The position numbers and the translations under genes are program-made. From RUG721 sp040307385 (GTDB lineage: Bacteria > Actinomycetota > Coriobacteriia > Coriobacteriales > Atopobiaceae): a stretch of DNA of 38,385 bases. Below the pieces are notes generated by a model that saw only the letters and a list, made by a program, of their open reading frames with translations, was not told the origin of the DNA and did no database searches. The stretch spans positions 1-38,385 of the forward strand of contig JAWRJQ010000096.1 in the NCBI GenBank assembly GCA_040307385.1, given 5' to 3'. Of the stretch, positions 1 through 8,841 are shown piece after piece; position 1 is the first letter of the stretch; every line of letters begins with the position of its first letter.

Positions 1-80
1 AAACCCGGAGTCCGCGAACCGCATGGAGCGGCTGACCTGGTGAAATTCCAGGACCAACGGTTACAGTCCGGATGGAAGAA
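1..80 (+). ncRNA. FMN riboswitch (RFN element), 5' end missing
   Basis: The 3' two thirds of an RFN aptamer are visible. A TCCGCGA segment and a GCGG helix are followed by a stem of CCTGG/CCAGG around TGAAATT, then the highly conserved ACGGTTACAGTCCGGATGG stretch ending in GAAGAA at about 80. The 5' strand of the basal stem lies before the window. The aptamer sits directly before the transporter gene and its conserved end is only 13 bases from the ATG. Control could therefore work by sequestering the ribosome site GGAGGG (83-88). FMN binding is expected to repress riboflavin uptake. Confidence 0.9.
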
Positions 81-92
81 ACGGAGGGACCC

Positions 93-668
93 ATGTCCGC
101 CTTTTCACCTAACACCGCCGATGCACATTCGACCTCGTCGAAAAACGGCTGGTCCACGCGCCGACTCGCGATAACCGCGTTCTTCTGCGCGCTCTCGTTC
201 GTCATGACGTTCATCAAGATCCCGATCTTCCCGCCCGCCCCCTACCTCACCTTCGACCCCTCGGGCATCGTGTCCTTCGTGGCAGCCTACGTCTTCGGCC
301 CTGCAATGGGCGTGCTCGTGTGCGTCATCACGTGGGTTGTGCGCACGCTCTTCTCGTTCAACCCCTACGGGCATATCATGGCCATCCTCGCCACGGTCAC
401 GCTCATCGTGCCCGCCGTCCTCGTGTATCGTCGCAGCCCCGACACCAAGGGGCTTATCGGGGGCATGGTGTTGGGCACCGTGATCTCGGTTGCAGCCTGC
501 GTCGTGGGCAACATCATCATCACGCCGCTCTACACCTCGGCAAGCGTGTCCGACGTCATCGCCATGATCGTGCCCGTCCTCATCCCGTTCAACCTCCTCA
601 AGGCAGTCATCAGCTGCATCGTGACGGCTCTGGTCAGAAAACCCGTCAACGGGGCGATCGGCTCATAG
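93..668 (+). CDS. ribU: Riboflavin ECF transporter S component (RibU-like)
   Basis: A 191-residue, strongly hydrophobic protein with about five to six membrane segments after a polar N-terminus of roughly 27 residues. This is the usual size of an ECF substrate-binding S component. Riboflavin is assigned from the FMN riboswitch directly upstream; the protein alone would only say ECF S component. The ATG at 93 is chosen because GGAGGG lies at 83-88. The in-frame ATG at 72 is inside the riboswitch's conserved GGATGG and is rejected. The ATPase and T-component genes follow within 11 bases, so the operon encodes a complete transporter, although the energising module could also serve S components elsewhere. 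Confidence 0.85.
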   Translation: MSAFSPNTADAHSTSSKNGWSTRRLAITAFFCALSFVMTFIKIPIFPPAPYLTFDPSGIVSFVAAYVFGPAMGVLVCVITWVVRTLFSFNPYGHIMAILATVTLIVPAVLVYRRSPDTKGLIGGMVLGTVISVAACVVGNIIITPLYTSASVSDVIAMIVPVLIPFNLLKAVISCIVTALVRKPVNGAIGS

Positions 669-679
669 GTTCGTACGCG

Positions 680-2410
680 ATGCCTGCTCAGAACGAGCTT
701 ATCCGCCTCGATCATGTGAGCCTTCTCTACGGGGACCTGCGCGCCCTCGACGACGTCACCCTCTCGGTGACGCGCGGCGAGTGGGTGTGCGTGCTGGGCG
801 CCAACGGCTCGGGCAAGTCCACGCTCGCCTCCGTCATCTGCGGCCTCCTGGCTCCCGATGCGGGCAGCGTGGAGCTCGTGGGCGAGCGCGTCTACGCGGA
901 TAACACAGCCGATCTGAGCGCGTATCGCCGAGCGCGGCGCAGCTTGGGCCTCGTCTTCCAGAATCCCGACGATCAGATCGTGACGAGCGTGGTGGCGGAC
1001 GATGTGGCCTTCGGCCCCGAGAACCTCGGCGTGCCGAGCGATCAGATCGCCGAACGCGTGGAGCGCGAGCTGCGTCGCGTCGCTCTTTCCAGCTACGCCC
1101 AGGCAGATCCGTCGCGCCTCTCCGGCGGGCAGAAGCAGCGTGCGGCCATCGCGGGCGCCCTTGCCATGGAACCCGAGGTCCTCGTGCTCGACGAGCCCTC
1201 GTCGCTGCTCGACGTACGGGGGAGAAGGTCGATCCTGCGCGTCATGGAGCGCCTGCGCACAGCCGGCACGACGCTCGTCCACGTGACCCACTACATGGAG
1301 GAGGCGCTTCTCGCCGACCGCGTGGTGGTGCTCCACCGTGGGCGCATCGTGCTCGAAGGAGCGCCCGCAGAGGTGTTCGCGGCAGGCAGGGACACGATTG
1401 TGAGCCTCGGCCTCGAGATGCCGTTCGCCGCACGGCTCTCGCAGCGGCTCGACATGCCCCTCACCTGCGATGAACGGCAGCTTGCACGCGATGTTGCGGC
1501 GAGCTTCACGGCACGGCCGCGCGGCGGGCACGGCGAGCAGCTTGCGGACGGCACGCGCAGAGCGCCCGCAGTCCAGGTGGAGCATGCGTCCTTTGCCTAC
1601 CGGCCCCACGAGAACGTGCTCGACGACGTGTCGTTCTCCCTCGACGAGGGCAGCTCCACGGCCATCGTGGGCCAGACGGGCTCGGGCAAATCAACGTTGC
1701 TGCGCCTGCTCTGCGGGCTGCAGGCTCCCGATACCGGACGGACCGTCGTCTACGGCAACGACTCCTCGACCCGCCGCGGGCGGCGCGCGATTCGCGCGCA
1801 TGTGGGCTATGTCATGCAGCATCCCGAGCGCCAGCTCTTCGCCGAAACGGTTGAGAAGGACGTAGCCTTCGGCCCCACCAACCTGCGCCTCCCCAAGGAC
1901 GAGGTAGCGCGGCGCGTTGACGGCGCCCTCAAACTCGTCGGCCTTGCCGAGAAGCGCCTCAGGTCTCCCTTCGAGCTCTCCGGCGGCCAGCGGCGCCTCT
2001 GCGCGCTCGCCGGCATCCTCGCCATGCAGCCGCGCCTGCTCGTGCTCGACGAGCCGACGGCCGGCCTCGACCCGCGTTGGCGCGCCCTGCTGCGCAAGGT
2101 CCTCTCCCGGCTCTCCGACGATGGCGTGACGCTCGTCCAGGTCACGCACTCCATGGAAGACGCCGCCCGCGCCGACCGCGTCATCGTGCTCGATCGATCC
2201 CGCGTGCTTCTTGCAGGCACGCCCTCCGAGGTCTTCTCGCCCGCAGGAAACGAGGAGCTGCTCGCGCAGATCGGCCTCGGCATTCCGCGTTCGCTCGCGT
2301 TCGCCCGTGCGCTCGAGGCGCACGGCATCTCCGACCTCGGCGATCCGCTCACCACCAAGAGGCTCCTCGCAGCCTTGGAAAGAACAGGCAGCCATGGCGT
2401 TCAGGCTTGA
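680..2410 (+). CDS. ECF transporter ATPase, two ABC domains fused (EcfA-EcfA')
   Basis: A 576-residue protein with two complete ABC ATPase domains that energise vitamin uptake with EcfT. Domain 1 (about 1-270) has Walker A GANGSGKST at 40-48, signature LSGGQKQR near 146 and Walker B VLVLDEPSS near 167. Domain 2 (from about 297) has Walker A GQTGSGKST near 329, signature LSGGQRR and Walker B LLVLDEPTAGLD. In most firmicutes the two ATPases are separate EcfA1 and EcfA2 polypeptides; a single fused chain is a known variant. The ATG at 680 lies 11 bases after ribU. The 3' end overlaps ecfT by 17 bases, so translation is probably coupled. A much longer upstream extension of the frame runs through ribU and is not used. 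Confidence 0.92.
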   Translation: MPAQNELIRLDHVSLLYGDLRALDDVTLSVTRGEWVCVLGANGSGKSTLASVICGLLAPDAGSVELVGERVYADNTADLSAYRRARRSLGLVFQNPDDQIVTSVVADDVAFGPENLGVPSDQIAERVERELRRVALSSYAQADPSRLSGGQKQRAAIAGALAMEPEVLVLDEPSSLLDVRGRRSILRVMERLRTAGTTLVHVTHYMEEALLADRVVVLHRGRIVLEGAPAEVFAAGRDTIVSLGLEMPFAARLSQRLDMPLTCDERQLARDVAASFTARPRGGHGEQLADGTRRAPAVQVEHASFAYRPHENVLDDVSFSLDEGSSTAIVGQTGSGKSTLLRLLCGLQAPDTGRTVVYGNDSSTRRGRRAIRAHVGYVMQHPERQLFAETVEKDVAFGPTNLRLPKDEVARRVDGALKLVGLAEKRLRSPFELSGGQRRLCALAGILAMQPRLLVLDEPTAGLDPRWRALLRKVLSRLSDDGVTLVQVTHSMEDAARADRVIVLDRSRVLLAGTPSEVFSPAGNEELLAQIGLGIPRSLAFARALEAHGISDLGDPLTTKRLLAALERTGSHGVQA

Positions 2411-3188
2411 TTTCGGCCAATACTATGCCGCCGACTCCCCCATCCACGCGCTCGACCCCCGCGTCAAGCTCTGCGGCGCACTCGTCCTCATGGTGGCGAT
2501 CTTCTGCGTCACGACCCCGGCCCAGCTCGGCGCGAGCGCCCTCATGACCGCGTTCGTGCTGGCCTGCTCCCGCGTGCCCGCAGGACGCATCGTGGCCTCG
2601 GTCAGGCCGCTCGTGGCGGTGCTCGCCGTGCTCTCCGTCTTCAACCTCTTCGTGGTGCGGACGGGCCACCCGCTCATATCCTTCGGAGCCGTGCGCATCA
2701 CCGCCGACGGCGCCTGGGCTGCCATCCTCTACACCGCCCGCTTCGCGCTCGCGGTGCTCGTGGGCTCGCTCATCCTGCTCACGACCACGCCCACGCAGTT
2801 CTCCGACGCCCTCGACCGCCTCTTCTCCCCCCTCGAGCGCATCGGCCTGCCCGGCCATGAGATAGCCATGGTCGTAGCCCTCATGCTGCGCTTCGTTCCC
2901 GTGCTCGCCGACGAAACCTCCGCCATCCTCGATGCCCAGGCCATGCGCGGCGGCGGATTCGACGAGGGCGGCGTCGTCGCGCGCGTGCGCGCCATCGTTC
3001 CGGTGGTCGTAGCGCTTTTCGCCAGCGGGCTGCGCCATGCCGAGGGACTCTCGCTCGCCCTCGACGCGCGGTGCTACGAGGGGGGCGACGGGCGCACCCA
3101 CTTCCATGAGCTGCGCCTGAGCGGCCGCGATGCCGTGGCGTGCTTGTTCTCGCTCGCCTTCGTCGCGGCGATCGTGCTCTTGTCGTAA
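2394..3188 (+). CDS. ecfT: ECF transporter transmembrane component EcfT
   Basis: A 264-residue membrane protein that couples the ATPases to the S component. The N-terminal block SPIHALDPRVKL is typical of EcfT/CbiQ. Several hydrophobic segments follow, then the two short coupling helices. The first reads AQAMRGGGF (usually A-R-G-F) and the second LDARCYEGGDGRT (matching the usual ARGY-GG-GRT). The ATG at 2394 lies inside the end of the ATPase gene, which supports co-translation. It is the last gene of the ribU operon; about 115 bases separate it from purL. Confidence 0.92.
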   Translation: MAFRLDFGQYYAADSPIHALDPRVKLCGALVLMVAIFCVTTPAQLGASALMTAFVLACSRVPAGRIVASVRPLVAVLAVLSVFNLFVVRTGHPLISFGAVRITADGAWAAILYTARFALAVLVGSLILLTTTPTQFSDALDRLFSPLERIGLPGHEIAMVVALMLRFVPVLADETSAILDAQAMRGGGFDEGGVVARVRAIVPVVVALFASGLRHAEGLSLALDARCYEGGDGRTHFHELRLSGRDAVACLFSLAFVAAIVLLS

Positions 3189-3304
3189 AGCAGCGGAGAA
3201 CGACGCGAAATCGCGGTCCGAGGTCCCGGCATGCGCCCGGCATGGCGCATCTTGCCGTAGAATGGATGTGCATGCGCACATCGCTCACAATGGAGGGTAC
3301 GACC

Positions 3305-6300
3305 ATGGTCTCACGCGTCTTTGTGGAGAAGAAGCCCGGATTCGACCTCGAGGCGCAGGCCCTCGCGCGCGAGCTGCGCGAGCTGATGGGCATAGCAGCC
3401 CTCACGGGTCTGCGCCTCATCAACCGCTACGACGTGGAAGGCGTCTCCGACGAGCTCTTCGCACGCTGCGTGCTCACCGTGTTCTCGGAGCCGCAGTCCG
3501 ACATCGCCACGCGCGAGATGCCCGACACGGGCGGCGCACACGTGTTCGCCGTGGAGTACGTACCCGGCCAATTCGACCAGCGGGCCGAGAGCGCCGGCGA
3601 GTGCATCCAGCTCATCTCCCAGGGCGAGCGCCCGCTCGTGCACAGCGCCAAGGTGTACGTGCTCGAAGGGGCGCTTTCCGATGACGACATCGCCGCCGTC
3701 AAGCGCTACGTCATCAACCCCGTCGAGGCGCGCGAGGCTGGCGACGAGCTGCCGGAAACGCTGCACCGGAACTATCCCGAGCCGCCCATGGTCGAGGTTC
3801 TCGACGGCTTTCTCGACCTCGACCAGGCGGCGCTCGCCGCCTTCATCGATGAGCGCGGTCTTGCCATGGACCTCGCCGACATCACCTTCTGCCAGGAGTA
3901 CTTCGCAGGCGAGGGCCGCTGCCCCACCATCACCGAGATCAAGATGATCGACACCTACTGGAGCGATCACTGCCGCCACACCACCTTCGGCACCGTGCTC
4001 GAGCATATCGAGATCGACGACGAGGTGGTGCAGGCCGCCTTCGAGCGCTACCTTGCCGTGCGCGATGAGCTCGGTCGCTCCGAGCGCCCCATCACCCTCA
4101 TGGACATGGGCACCATCGGCGCGAAGTACCTCGCGGCCAAGGGCATCCTCACCGGCCTCGACGAGAGCGAGGAGATCAACGCCTGCACCGTCAAGGTGAA
4201 GGTCGATGTGGACGGCGAGGAGCAGGACTGGCTCTTCCTCTTCAAGAACGAGACGCACAACCACCCCACCGAGATCGAGCCGTTCGGCGGTGCGGCCACC
4301 TGCATCGGCGGTGCCATCCGCGACCCGCTCTCCGGCCGCAGCTACGTGTATCAGGCCATGCGCGTCACCGGCGCGGCCAACCCCCTCGCGCCCGTCTCCG
4401 AGACCATTCCCGGCAAGCTCCCGCAGCGCAAGCTCGTCACCACGGCAGCTGCGGGCTACTCCTCCTACGGCAATCAGATCGGTCTCGCCACCGGCGAGGT
4501 GCACGAACTCTACCATCCCGGATACGTGGCCAAGCGCATGGAGATCGGCGCCGTGGTGGGAGCTGCGCCCGCCAGCAACGTGCGCCGCGAGACGCCTGCG
4601 CCCGGCGATAAGATCGTGCTGCTCGGCGGCCGCACCGGCCGCGACGGCATCGGCGGCGCCACCGGCAGCTCCAAAGCCCATAAGCTGGAGAGCCTCGAGA
4701 CCTGCGGCGCCGAGGTGCAGAAGGGCAACGCCCCCGTGGAGCGCAAGCTCCAGCGCCTTTTCCGCCGCGCGGATGCCTGCCGCCTCATCAAGCGCTGCAA
4801 CGACTTCGGCGCAGGCGGCGTGTCCGTCGCCATCGGCGAGCTGGCCGACGGCCTCGCCGTCAACCTCGACCTCGTGCCCAAGAAGTACGAGGGTCTCGAT
4901 GGCACCGAGCTCGCCATCTCCGAGAGCCAGGAGCGCATGGCCGTGGCGCTCGCGCCCGAGGACGTCGCGCAGTTCTGCGCCTATGCCCGCGAGGAGAACC
5001 TCGAGGCCACGGTGGTGGCGGAGGTCACCGCGGACGCACGTCTCACCATGACCTGGCGCGGCGAGACCATCGTCAACGTCTCCCGCGCGTTCCTCTCGTC
5101 CAACGGCGCCCCCAAGGCGCAGGACGTGCACGTGTGCGCGGGCACCGAGTACACGCGCACCTGGGAGGGCGAGACGCTGCGCGACAAGATGCTCTCCCTC
5201 GTGACCGATATCAACGTCGCCAGCAACAAGGGTCTCTCCGAGCGGTTCGATTCCACCATCGGCGCGGCCACCGTGCTCATGCCGTTCGGCGGCATCACGC
5301 AGCTCACGCCCGCGAGCGCCATGGTGGCGAAGCTCCCGACGGATGGGGAGACCGCCACGTGCTCCGGCATGGCCTGGGGCTTCAATCCGTTCCTCATGGA
5401 GGCCGACCCGTTCCGCGGCGCGTATCTCGCCGTGGTGGAATCGGTTTCCAAGCTCGTGGCCTCCGGCTTCGATCGCCGCGACGTCTACCTCACCTTCCAG
5501 GAATACTTCGAGCGCCTGCGCGGTGTGCCCGAGCGCTGGGGCAAGCCCACGGCGGCCCTGCTCGGCGCCCTCATGGCTCAGCTCGATCTGGGCATCGGCT
5601 CCATCGGCGGCAAGGACTCCATGAGCGGCAGCTTCGAGGACCTCGACGTGCCGCCCACGCTCGTCTCGTTCGCCACGGCGCTGGGCAAGGTCGATCGCGT
5701 GATCTCCCCCGAGTTCAAGCACGCGAGCAGCCGCCTCATCGTGGTGGTGCCCGCGTACGCCGATGACGGCATCACGCCCGAGGCTCAATCGCTGCTGGCC
5801 GCCTTCGACTACGTGGGAGCGCTCTGCGATCTGGGCAAGGGCCGCATCCGCTCCCTTTCCACGCCGGGCTATGGCTGTCTGGCCGAGCTGCTCTTCAAGA
5901 ACTGCGTGGGCAACCGCCTGGGCGTCTCCGTGCGCGATGAGTTCACGCAGGATGCGCTCTTCTGGCCGGGTTACGGCAGCTTCGTCGCCGAGGTATCGGC
6001 CTATATCGACCTGCCCGAGCCTCCCGAAGGCGTCACCGTTGCCGACCTGGGCACCGTAACCTCCACGCGCCATTTCGAGGCCTGCGGCGAGAGGATCCCC
6101 ATGGACGAGCTGACCGAACCGTGGCAGGCCGCGCTCGAACCGGTCTTCCCGTACCGCAGCAAGGGCCCGCGCGTGTACGTGGACCGCTTCGATGCCGTGG
6201 GGCAGGGCATCGCGCGCCACACCACCATCGGGCCCAAGATCGCCAAGCCGCGCGTCATCATCCCCGTCTTCCCGGGCACCAACTGCGAATACGACACCGC

Positions 6301-7045
6301 CCGCGCATTCGAGCGCGCCGGCGCCGTGGCAAACACCCTGGTCATCAACAACCTCACGCCGCAGGCCGTTACCGAGAGCTGCGCGGCGCTGGTGAAGGCC
6401 ATCGATGATAGCCAGATCATCATGCTGCCCGGCGGCTTCTCGGGCGGCGATGAGCCCGATGGCAGCGCCAAGTTCATCACGGCGTTCTTCCGTGCACCCG
6501 AGGTCACCGAGGCGGTACGTCGGCTGCTCTTCGAGCGCGACGGCCTCATGCTCGGCATCTGCAACGGCTTCCAAGCGCTCGTGAAGCTCGGGCTCGTGCC
6601 CTTCGGCGACATCCGCGGCATGGACGAGACCTGCCCCACGCTCACCTTCAACACCATCGGCCGCCACCAGAGCAGGCTCGCCCGCACCGCGGTGACTTCG
6701 AACCTTTCACCGTGGTTCTCGAAGTGCCGGTTGGGAGAGATGCACAACGTGGCCATCAGCCACGGCGAGGGTCGCTTCGTGGCATCGGACGAGCTGCTCG
6801 AGGAGATGCGCGCGAAGGGCCAGGTCGCCACCCAGTATGTTGCGCCCAACGGCAACGCGCTCATGCACCTCACCACCAACCCCAACGGATCCGTGTTCAA
6901 CATCGAGGGCATCACCAGCCCCGACGGGCGCATCCTGGGCAAGATGGGGCACAGCGAGCGCAGCGGTCACGGTCTCTACAAGAACGTGCCCGGCAACGCG
7001 TTCCAGCCCATCTTCGAGGGAGGCGTGGCCTACTTCACCGATTGA
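3305..7045 (+). CDS. purL: Phosphoribosylformylglycinamidine synthase, single-chain
   Basis: A 1246-residue enzyme of de novo purine synthesis. It converts FGAR, glutamine and ATP to FGAM. The N-terminal domain is followed by two AIRS-like synthetase halves, with the nucleotide-site block FKNETHNHPTEIEPFGGAAT at about 313-332. A C-terminal class I glutaminase starts near residue 980 (VIIPVFPGTNCEYD). The catalytic Cys is at about 1086 (LGICNGFQ) and the catalytic His/Glu region is HGEGRF. All of this is one chain, unlike the split PurL/PurQ/PurS of Bacillus. GGAGGG at 3292-3297 fixes the ATG at 3305. The last 11 bases overlap a convergent minus-strand gene. Confidence 0.97.
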   Translation: MVSRVFVEKKPGFDLEAQALARELRELMGIAALTGLRLINRYDVEGVSDELFARCVLTVFSEPQSDIATREMPDTGGAHVFAVEYVPGQFDQRAESAGECIQLISQGERPLVHSAKVYVLEGALSDDDIAAVKRYVINPVEAREAGDELPETLHRNYPEPPMVEVLDGFLDLDQAALAAFIDERGLAMDLADITFCQEYFAGEGRCPTITEIKMIDTYWSDHCRHTTFGTVLEHIEIDDEVVQAAFERYLAVRDELGRSERPITLMDMGTIGAKYLAAKGILTGLDESEEINACTVKVKVDVDGEEQDWLFLFKNETHNHPTEIEPFGGAATCIGGAIRDPLSGRSYVYQAMRVTGAANPLAPVSETIPGKLPQRKLVTTAAAGYSSYGNQIGLATGEVHELYHPGYVAKRMEIGAVVGAAPASNVRRETPAPGDKIVLLGGRTGRDGIGGATGSSKAHKLESLETCGAEVQKGNAPVERKLQRLFRRADACRLIKRCNDFGAGGVSVAIGELADGLAVNLDLVPKKYEGLDGTELAISESQERMAVALAPEDVAQFCAYAREENLEATVVAEVTADARLTMTWRGETIVNVSRAFLSSNGAPKAQDVHVCAGTEYTRTWEGETLRDKMLSLVTDINVASNKGLSERFDSTIGAATVLMPFGGITQLTPASAMVAKLPTDGETATCSGMAWGFNPFLMEADPFRGAYLAVVESVSKLVASGFDRRDVYLTFQEYFERLRGVPERWGKPTAALLGALMAQLDLGIGSIGGKDSMSGSFEDLDVPPTLVSFATALGKVDRVISPEFKHASSRLIVVVPAYADDGITPEAQSLLAAFDYVGALCDLGKGRIRSLSTPGYGCLAELLFKNCVGNRLGVSVRDEFTQDALFWPGYGSFVAEVSAYIDLPEPPEGVTVADLGTVTSTRHFEACGERIPMDELTEPWQAALEPVFPYRSKGPRVYVDRFDAVGQGIARHTTIGPKIAKPRVIIPVFPGTNCEYDTARAFERAGAVANTLVINNLTPQAVTESCAALVKAIDDSQIIMLPGGFSGGDEPDGSAKFITAFFRAPEVTEAVRRLLFERDGLMLGICNGFQALVKLGLVPFGDIRGMDETCPTLTFNTIGRHQSRLARTAVTSNLSPWFSKCRLGEMHNVAISHGEGRFVASDELLEEMRAKGQVATQYVAPNGNALMHLTTNPNGSVFNIEGITSPDGRILGKMGHSERSGHGLYKNVPGNAFQPIFEGGVAYFTD

Positions 7046-7832
7046 CGCCCCGGCAGATGAAGAGGTAGTTCTCATCGGTCGAGAAGTCCTCGTCGGTGCA
7101 CTCGACCATCTCGACGCGTGCAAACTGCCGCTCGAGCGCCGCGCCCAGCTCGGCCAGGCGGCGGTAATCGGGCGGAGAGGCGACCGCGTTCACCAGGTAG
7201 ATGCCGTTCTCGCGCAGATGGGCCTTCACCAGCTCCATGCCCTCGTCCTCCGCGAACGCTGCAACCGCCTCCGATTGCGCGAAGAGGTCGTTGATGATGA
7301 CGTCGTATGCCTTGTTCGTGGTCGCAAGGTATGCGAGGGCATCGCCGGCAACGAGGGAGAGGCGCTCCCCCGCCCGCTCTTCGAGCTCATCCAGATAGAA
7401 ATAGCGGCGTGCCAGATCGATGATGGACGGATCGAGCTCCACCACATCCATGCGCAGATCGGCGTGTGCGATGAGCGCATGCCTGGGATAGGCGCATGCA
7501 CCGCCGCCGAGCATGAGCACGTCGTGCACGGCGTCCTGCGTGCAGACCGCACGCTCGAACGCCCGGTAGTACTCGAAGGGCAGCTCGAAGCGCCGCTCCC
7601 CCAGATACGTGCCCGACTGCACGGAGCGTCCGACGGACAGCATGCGCACGGGATTGCCTACGCCATCCTCGACCGTGAACACGCATGCGGGTCCGAAGAG
7701 CGTGGCGAGACGAACATGCAGGTCAGCGCGGCGGATGAGCCGCACGCAGGCGGCGGCCGCACCGCACGCCACCGCAGCAGCCGCCACGGCGGCTCCGATG
7801 CATATGCGTCTTCTACCGCGTACGCCCGCCAT
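7035..7832 (-). CDS. Membrane-anchored spermidine synthase-like methyltransferase-fold protein
   Basis: A 265-residue protein with a single N-terminal hydrophobic helix (about residues 10-28), then a Rossmann fold of the spermidine synthase/SAM-methyltransferase class. The visible signature is LMLGGGACAYPR (nucleotide loop), VVELDPSII (acidic end of strand 2) and YDVIINDLF (strand 4 region). Spermidine synthases normally have an Asp in VxVDxxD; here the sequence is IINDLF, so aminopropyl transfer is not assured. Stand-alone, membrane-anchored members of this group are common in actinobacteria and have no settled function. The gene is convergent with and overlaps purL by 11 bases, and is divergent from the downstream SDR gene. 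Confidence 0.75.
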   Translation of the reverse strand: MAGVRGRRRICIGAAVAAAAVACGAAAACVRLIRRADLHVRLATLFGPACVFTVEDGVGNPVRMLSVGRSVQSGTYLGERRFELPFEYYRAFERAVCTQDAVHDVLMLGGGACAYPRHALIAHADLRMDVVELDPSIIDLARRYFYLDELEERAGERLSLVAGDALAYLATTNKAYDVIINDLFAQSEAVAAFAEDEGMELVKAHLRENGIYLVNAVASPPDYRRLAELGAALERQFARVEMVECTDEDFSTDENYLFICRGVNR

Positions 7833-7912
7833 CCCGTGCCTCCCCGCATTGCGACGGTGTCATAGAGATTCTTTCTCACGTACCGTACTTGCCAACAATC
7901 TTATAGCAGGCA

Positions 7913-7940
7913 ATCGATACAATTTAAGGTGTATCGATAC
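7913..7940 (+). promoter_or_regulatory. Palindromic operator over a -10 box upstream of the SDR gene
   Basis: ATCGATAC (7913-7920) and GTATCGAT (7931-7938) form a perfect inverted repeat with a 10-base spacer. The right arm is itself inside the full palindrome GTATCGATAC (7931-7940). A -10-like TACAAT (7918-7923) overlaps the left arm, so a bound protein should block polymerase. No regulator gene adjoins, so the protein that binds is unknown. Confidence 0.55.
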
Positions 7941-7961
7941 CCGATGGAAAGGATGTGGAGC

Positions 7962-8738
7962 ATGGACAGGAACTATTTCGATCTCACGGGTCAGGTCGCT
8001 GTCGTCACCGGAGCTTCGGGCGGTCTCGGCGTGCAGATGGCGAAGGCGCTCGCCTCCCAGGGCGCTAACATCGTCGTCATGGCCCGCCGCCAGCAGCAGA
8101 TCGACGAGGTCGCTGCCGAGATTGCCAAGGAGTTCGGCGTTGAGACGCTCGCCGTTCGCTGCGATATCACCGACACCGACAACGTGGACGCCGCCGTCGC
8201 CGCCGCGCTCGAGAAGTTCGGGCGTATCGACATCCTCATCAACAACGCAGGCACCGGCGCCGTCGCTCCTGCCGAGGATATCACCGACGACCAGTTCAAC
8301 GGCGAGATGCAGATCGACCTCTTCGGCACCTTCAAGGTGGCCCGTGCGTGCGCCAAGCAGGCCATGATTCCCGCCAGGTACGGCCGCATCATCAACATCG
8401 CCTCCATGTACGGCCTCGTGGGCAACAAGATCGCCGGTTCCGCCCCGTACCACGCAGCCAAGGGCGGCGTCGTCAACCTCACCCGCGCGCTGGCGGCCGA
8501 GTGGGGCAAGTACGGCATCACCGTCAACTCCATCTGCCCGGGCTACTTCTACACCCCGCTCACGAAGGAGACGCTCGATAGCGACTTCTTCCAGGCAAAT
8601 GCCCGCACGATGATCCCCGAGGAGCGCTATGGCAACGAGGGCGAGCTCGACACCGCCGCCATCTTCCTCGCCTCCCCCGCCTCCAGCTACGTCACCGGCG
8701 TCCAGCTTCCGGTTGACGGCGGCTACACCTGCATGTAA
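7962..8738 (+). CDS. Short-chain dehydrogenase, gluconate 5-dehydrogenase-like
   Basis: A 258-residue classical SDR. The cofactor loop TGASGGLG is at 16-23, NNAG at 94-97, the catalytic Ser at about 148 (NIASMYG) and Tyr163-x3-Lys167 (YHAAK). The C-terminal substrate segment has VDGGYTCM. Overall sequence style is nearest to gluconate 5-dehydrogenase and 2-keto-3-deoxygluconate dehydrogenase-like SDRs. Gut hydroxysteroid dehydrogenases are also SDRs, and the substrate cannot be read from sequence alone. The ATG at 7962 follows GAAAGG at 7947-7952; the earlier in-frame ATG at 7953 would leave no spacing. It is a single-gene unit with a palindromic operator before it and a strong terminator after it. 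Confidence 0.85.
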   Translation: MDRNYFDLTGQVAVVTGASGGLGVQMAKALASQGANIVVMARRQQQIDEVAAEIAKEFGVETLAVRCDITDTDNVDAAVAAALEKFGRIDILINNAGTGAVAPAEDITDDQFNGEMQIDLFGTFKVARACAKQAMIPARYGRIINIASMYGLVGNKIAGSAPYHAAKGGVVNLTRALAAEWGKYGITVNSICPGYFYTPLTKETLDSDFFQANARTMIPEERYGNEGELDTAAIFLASPASSYVTGVQLPVDGGYTCM

Positions 8739-8761
8739 GCCCTGCAGATCATCGCACGCAC

Positions 8762-8798
8762 ACGGGCCCCGCAGTTCAAGCTGCGGGGCCCGTTCTTG
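8762..8798 (+). terminator. Rho-independent terminator of the SDR gene
   Basis: ACGGGCCCCGCAG (8762-8774) pairs perfectly over 13 bases with CTGCGGGGCCCGT (8781-8793) around a 6-base loop. A short T-rich tail (TCTTG) follows. It is also close to the 3' end of the convergent gene ending at 8842 and may serve both strands. Confidence 0.85.
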
Positions 8799-8841
8799 TC
8801 GATGCATGCGCACGAAGCGGAGCGTGCGCTTCATTCTGCGC

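Noticed and set aside
72..92. Earlier ATG for ribU at 72
   Set aside because: It is part of the conserved 3' end of the FMN riboswitch; the ATG at 93 has a proper ribosome site.
3311..6667. A very long open frame (over 1100 codons) on the minus strand
   Set aside because: It lies entirely antisense to purL, has no ribosome site and gives a His/Ala/Glu/Gly-rich translation typical of antisense frames in GC-rich genes.
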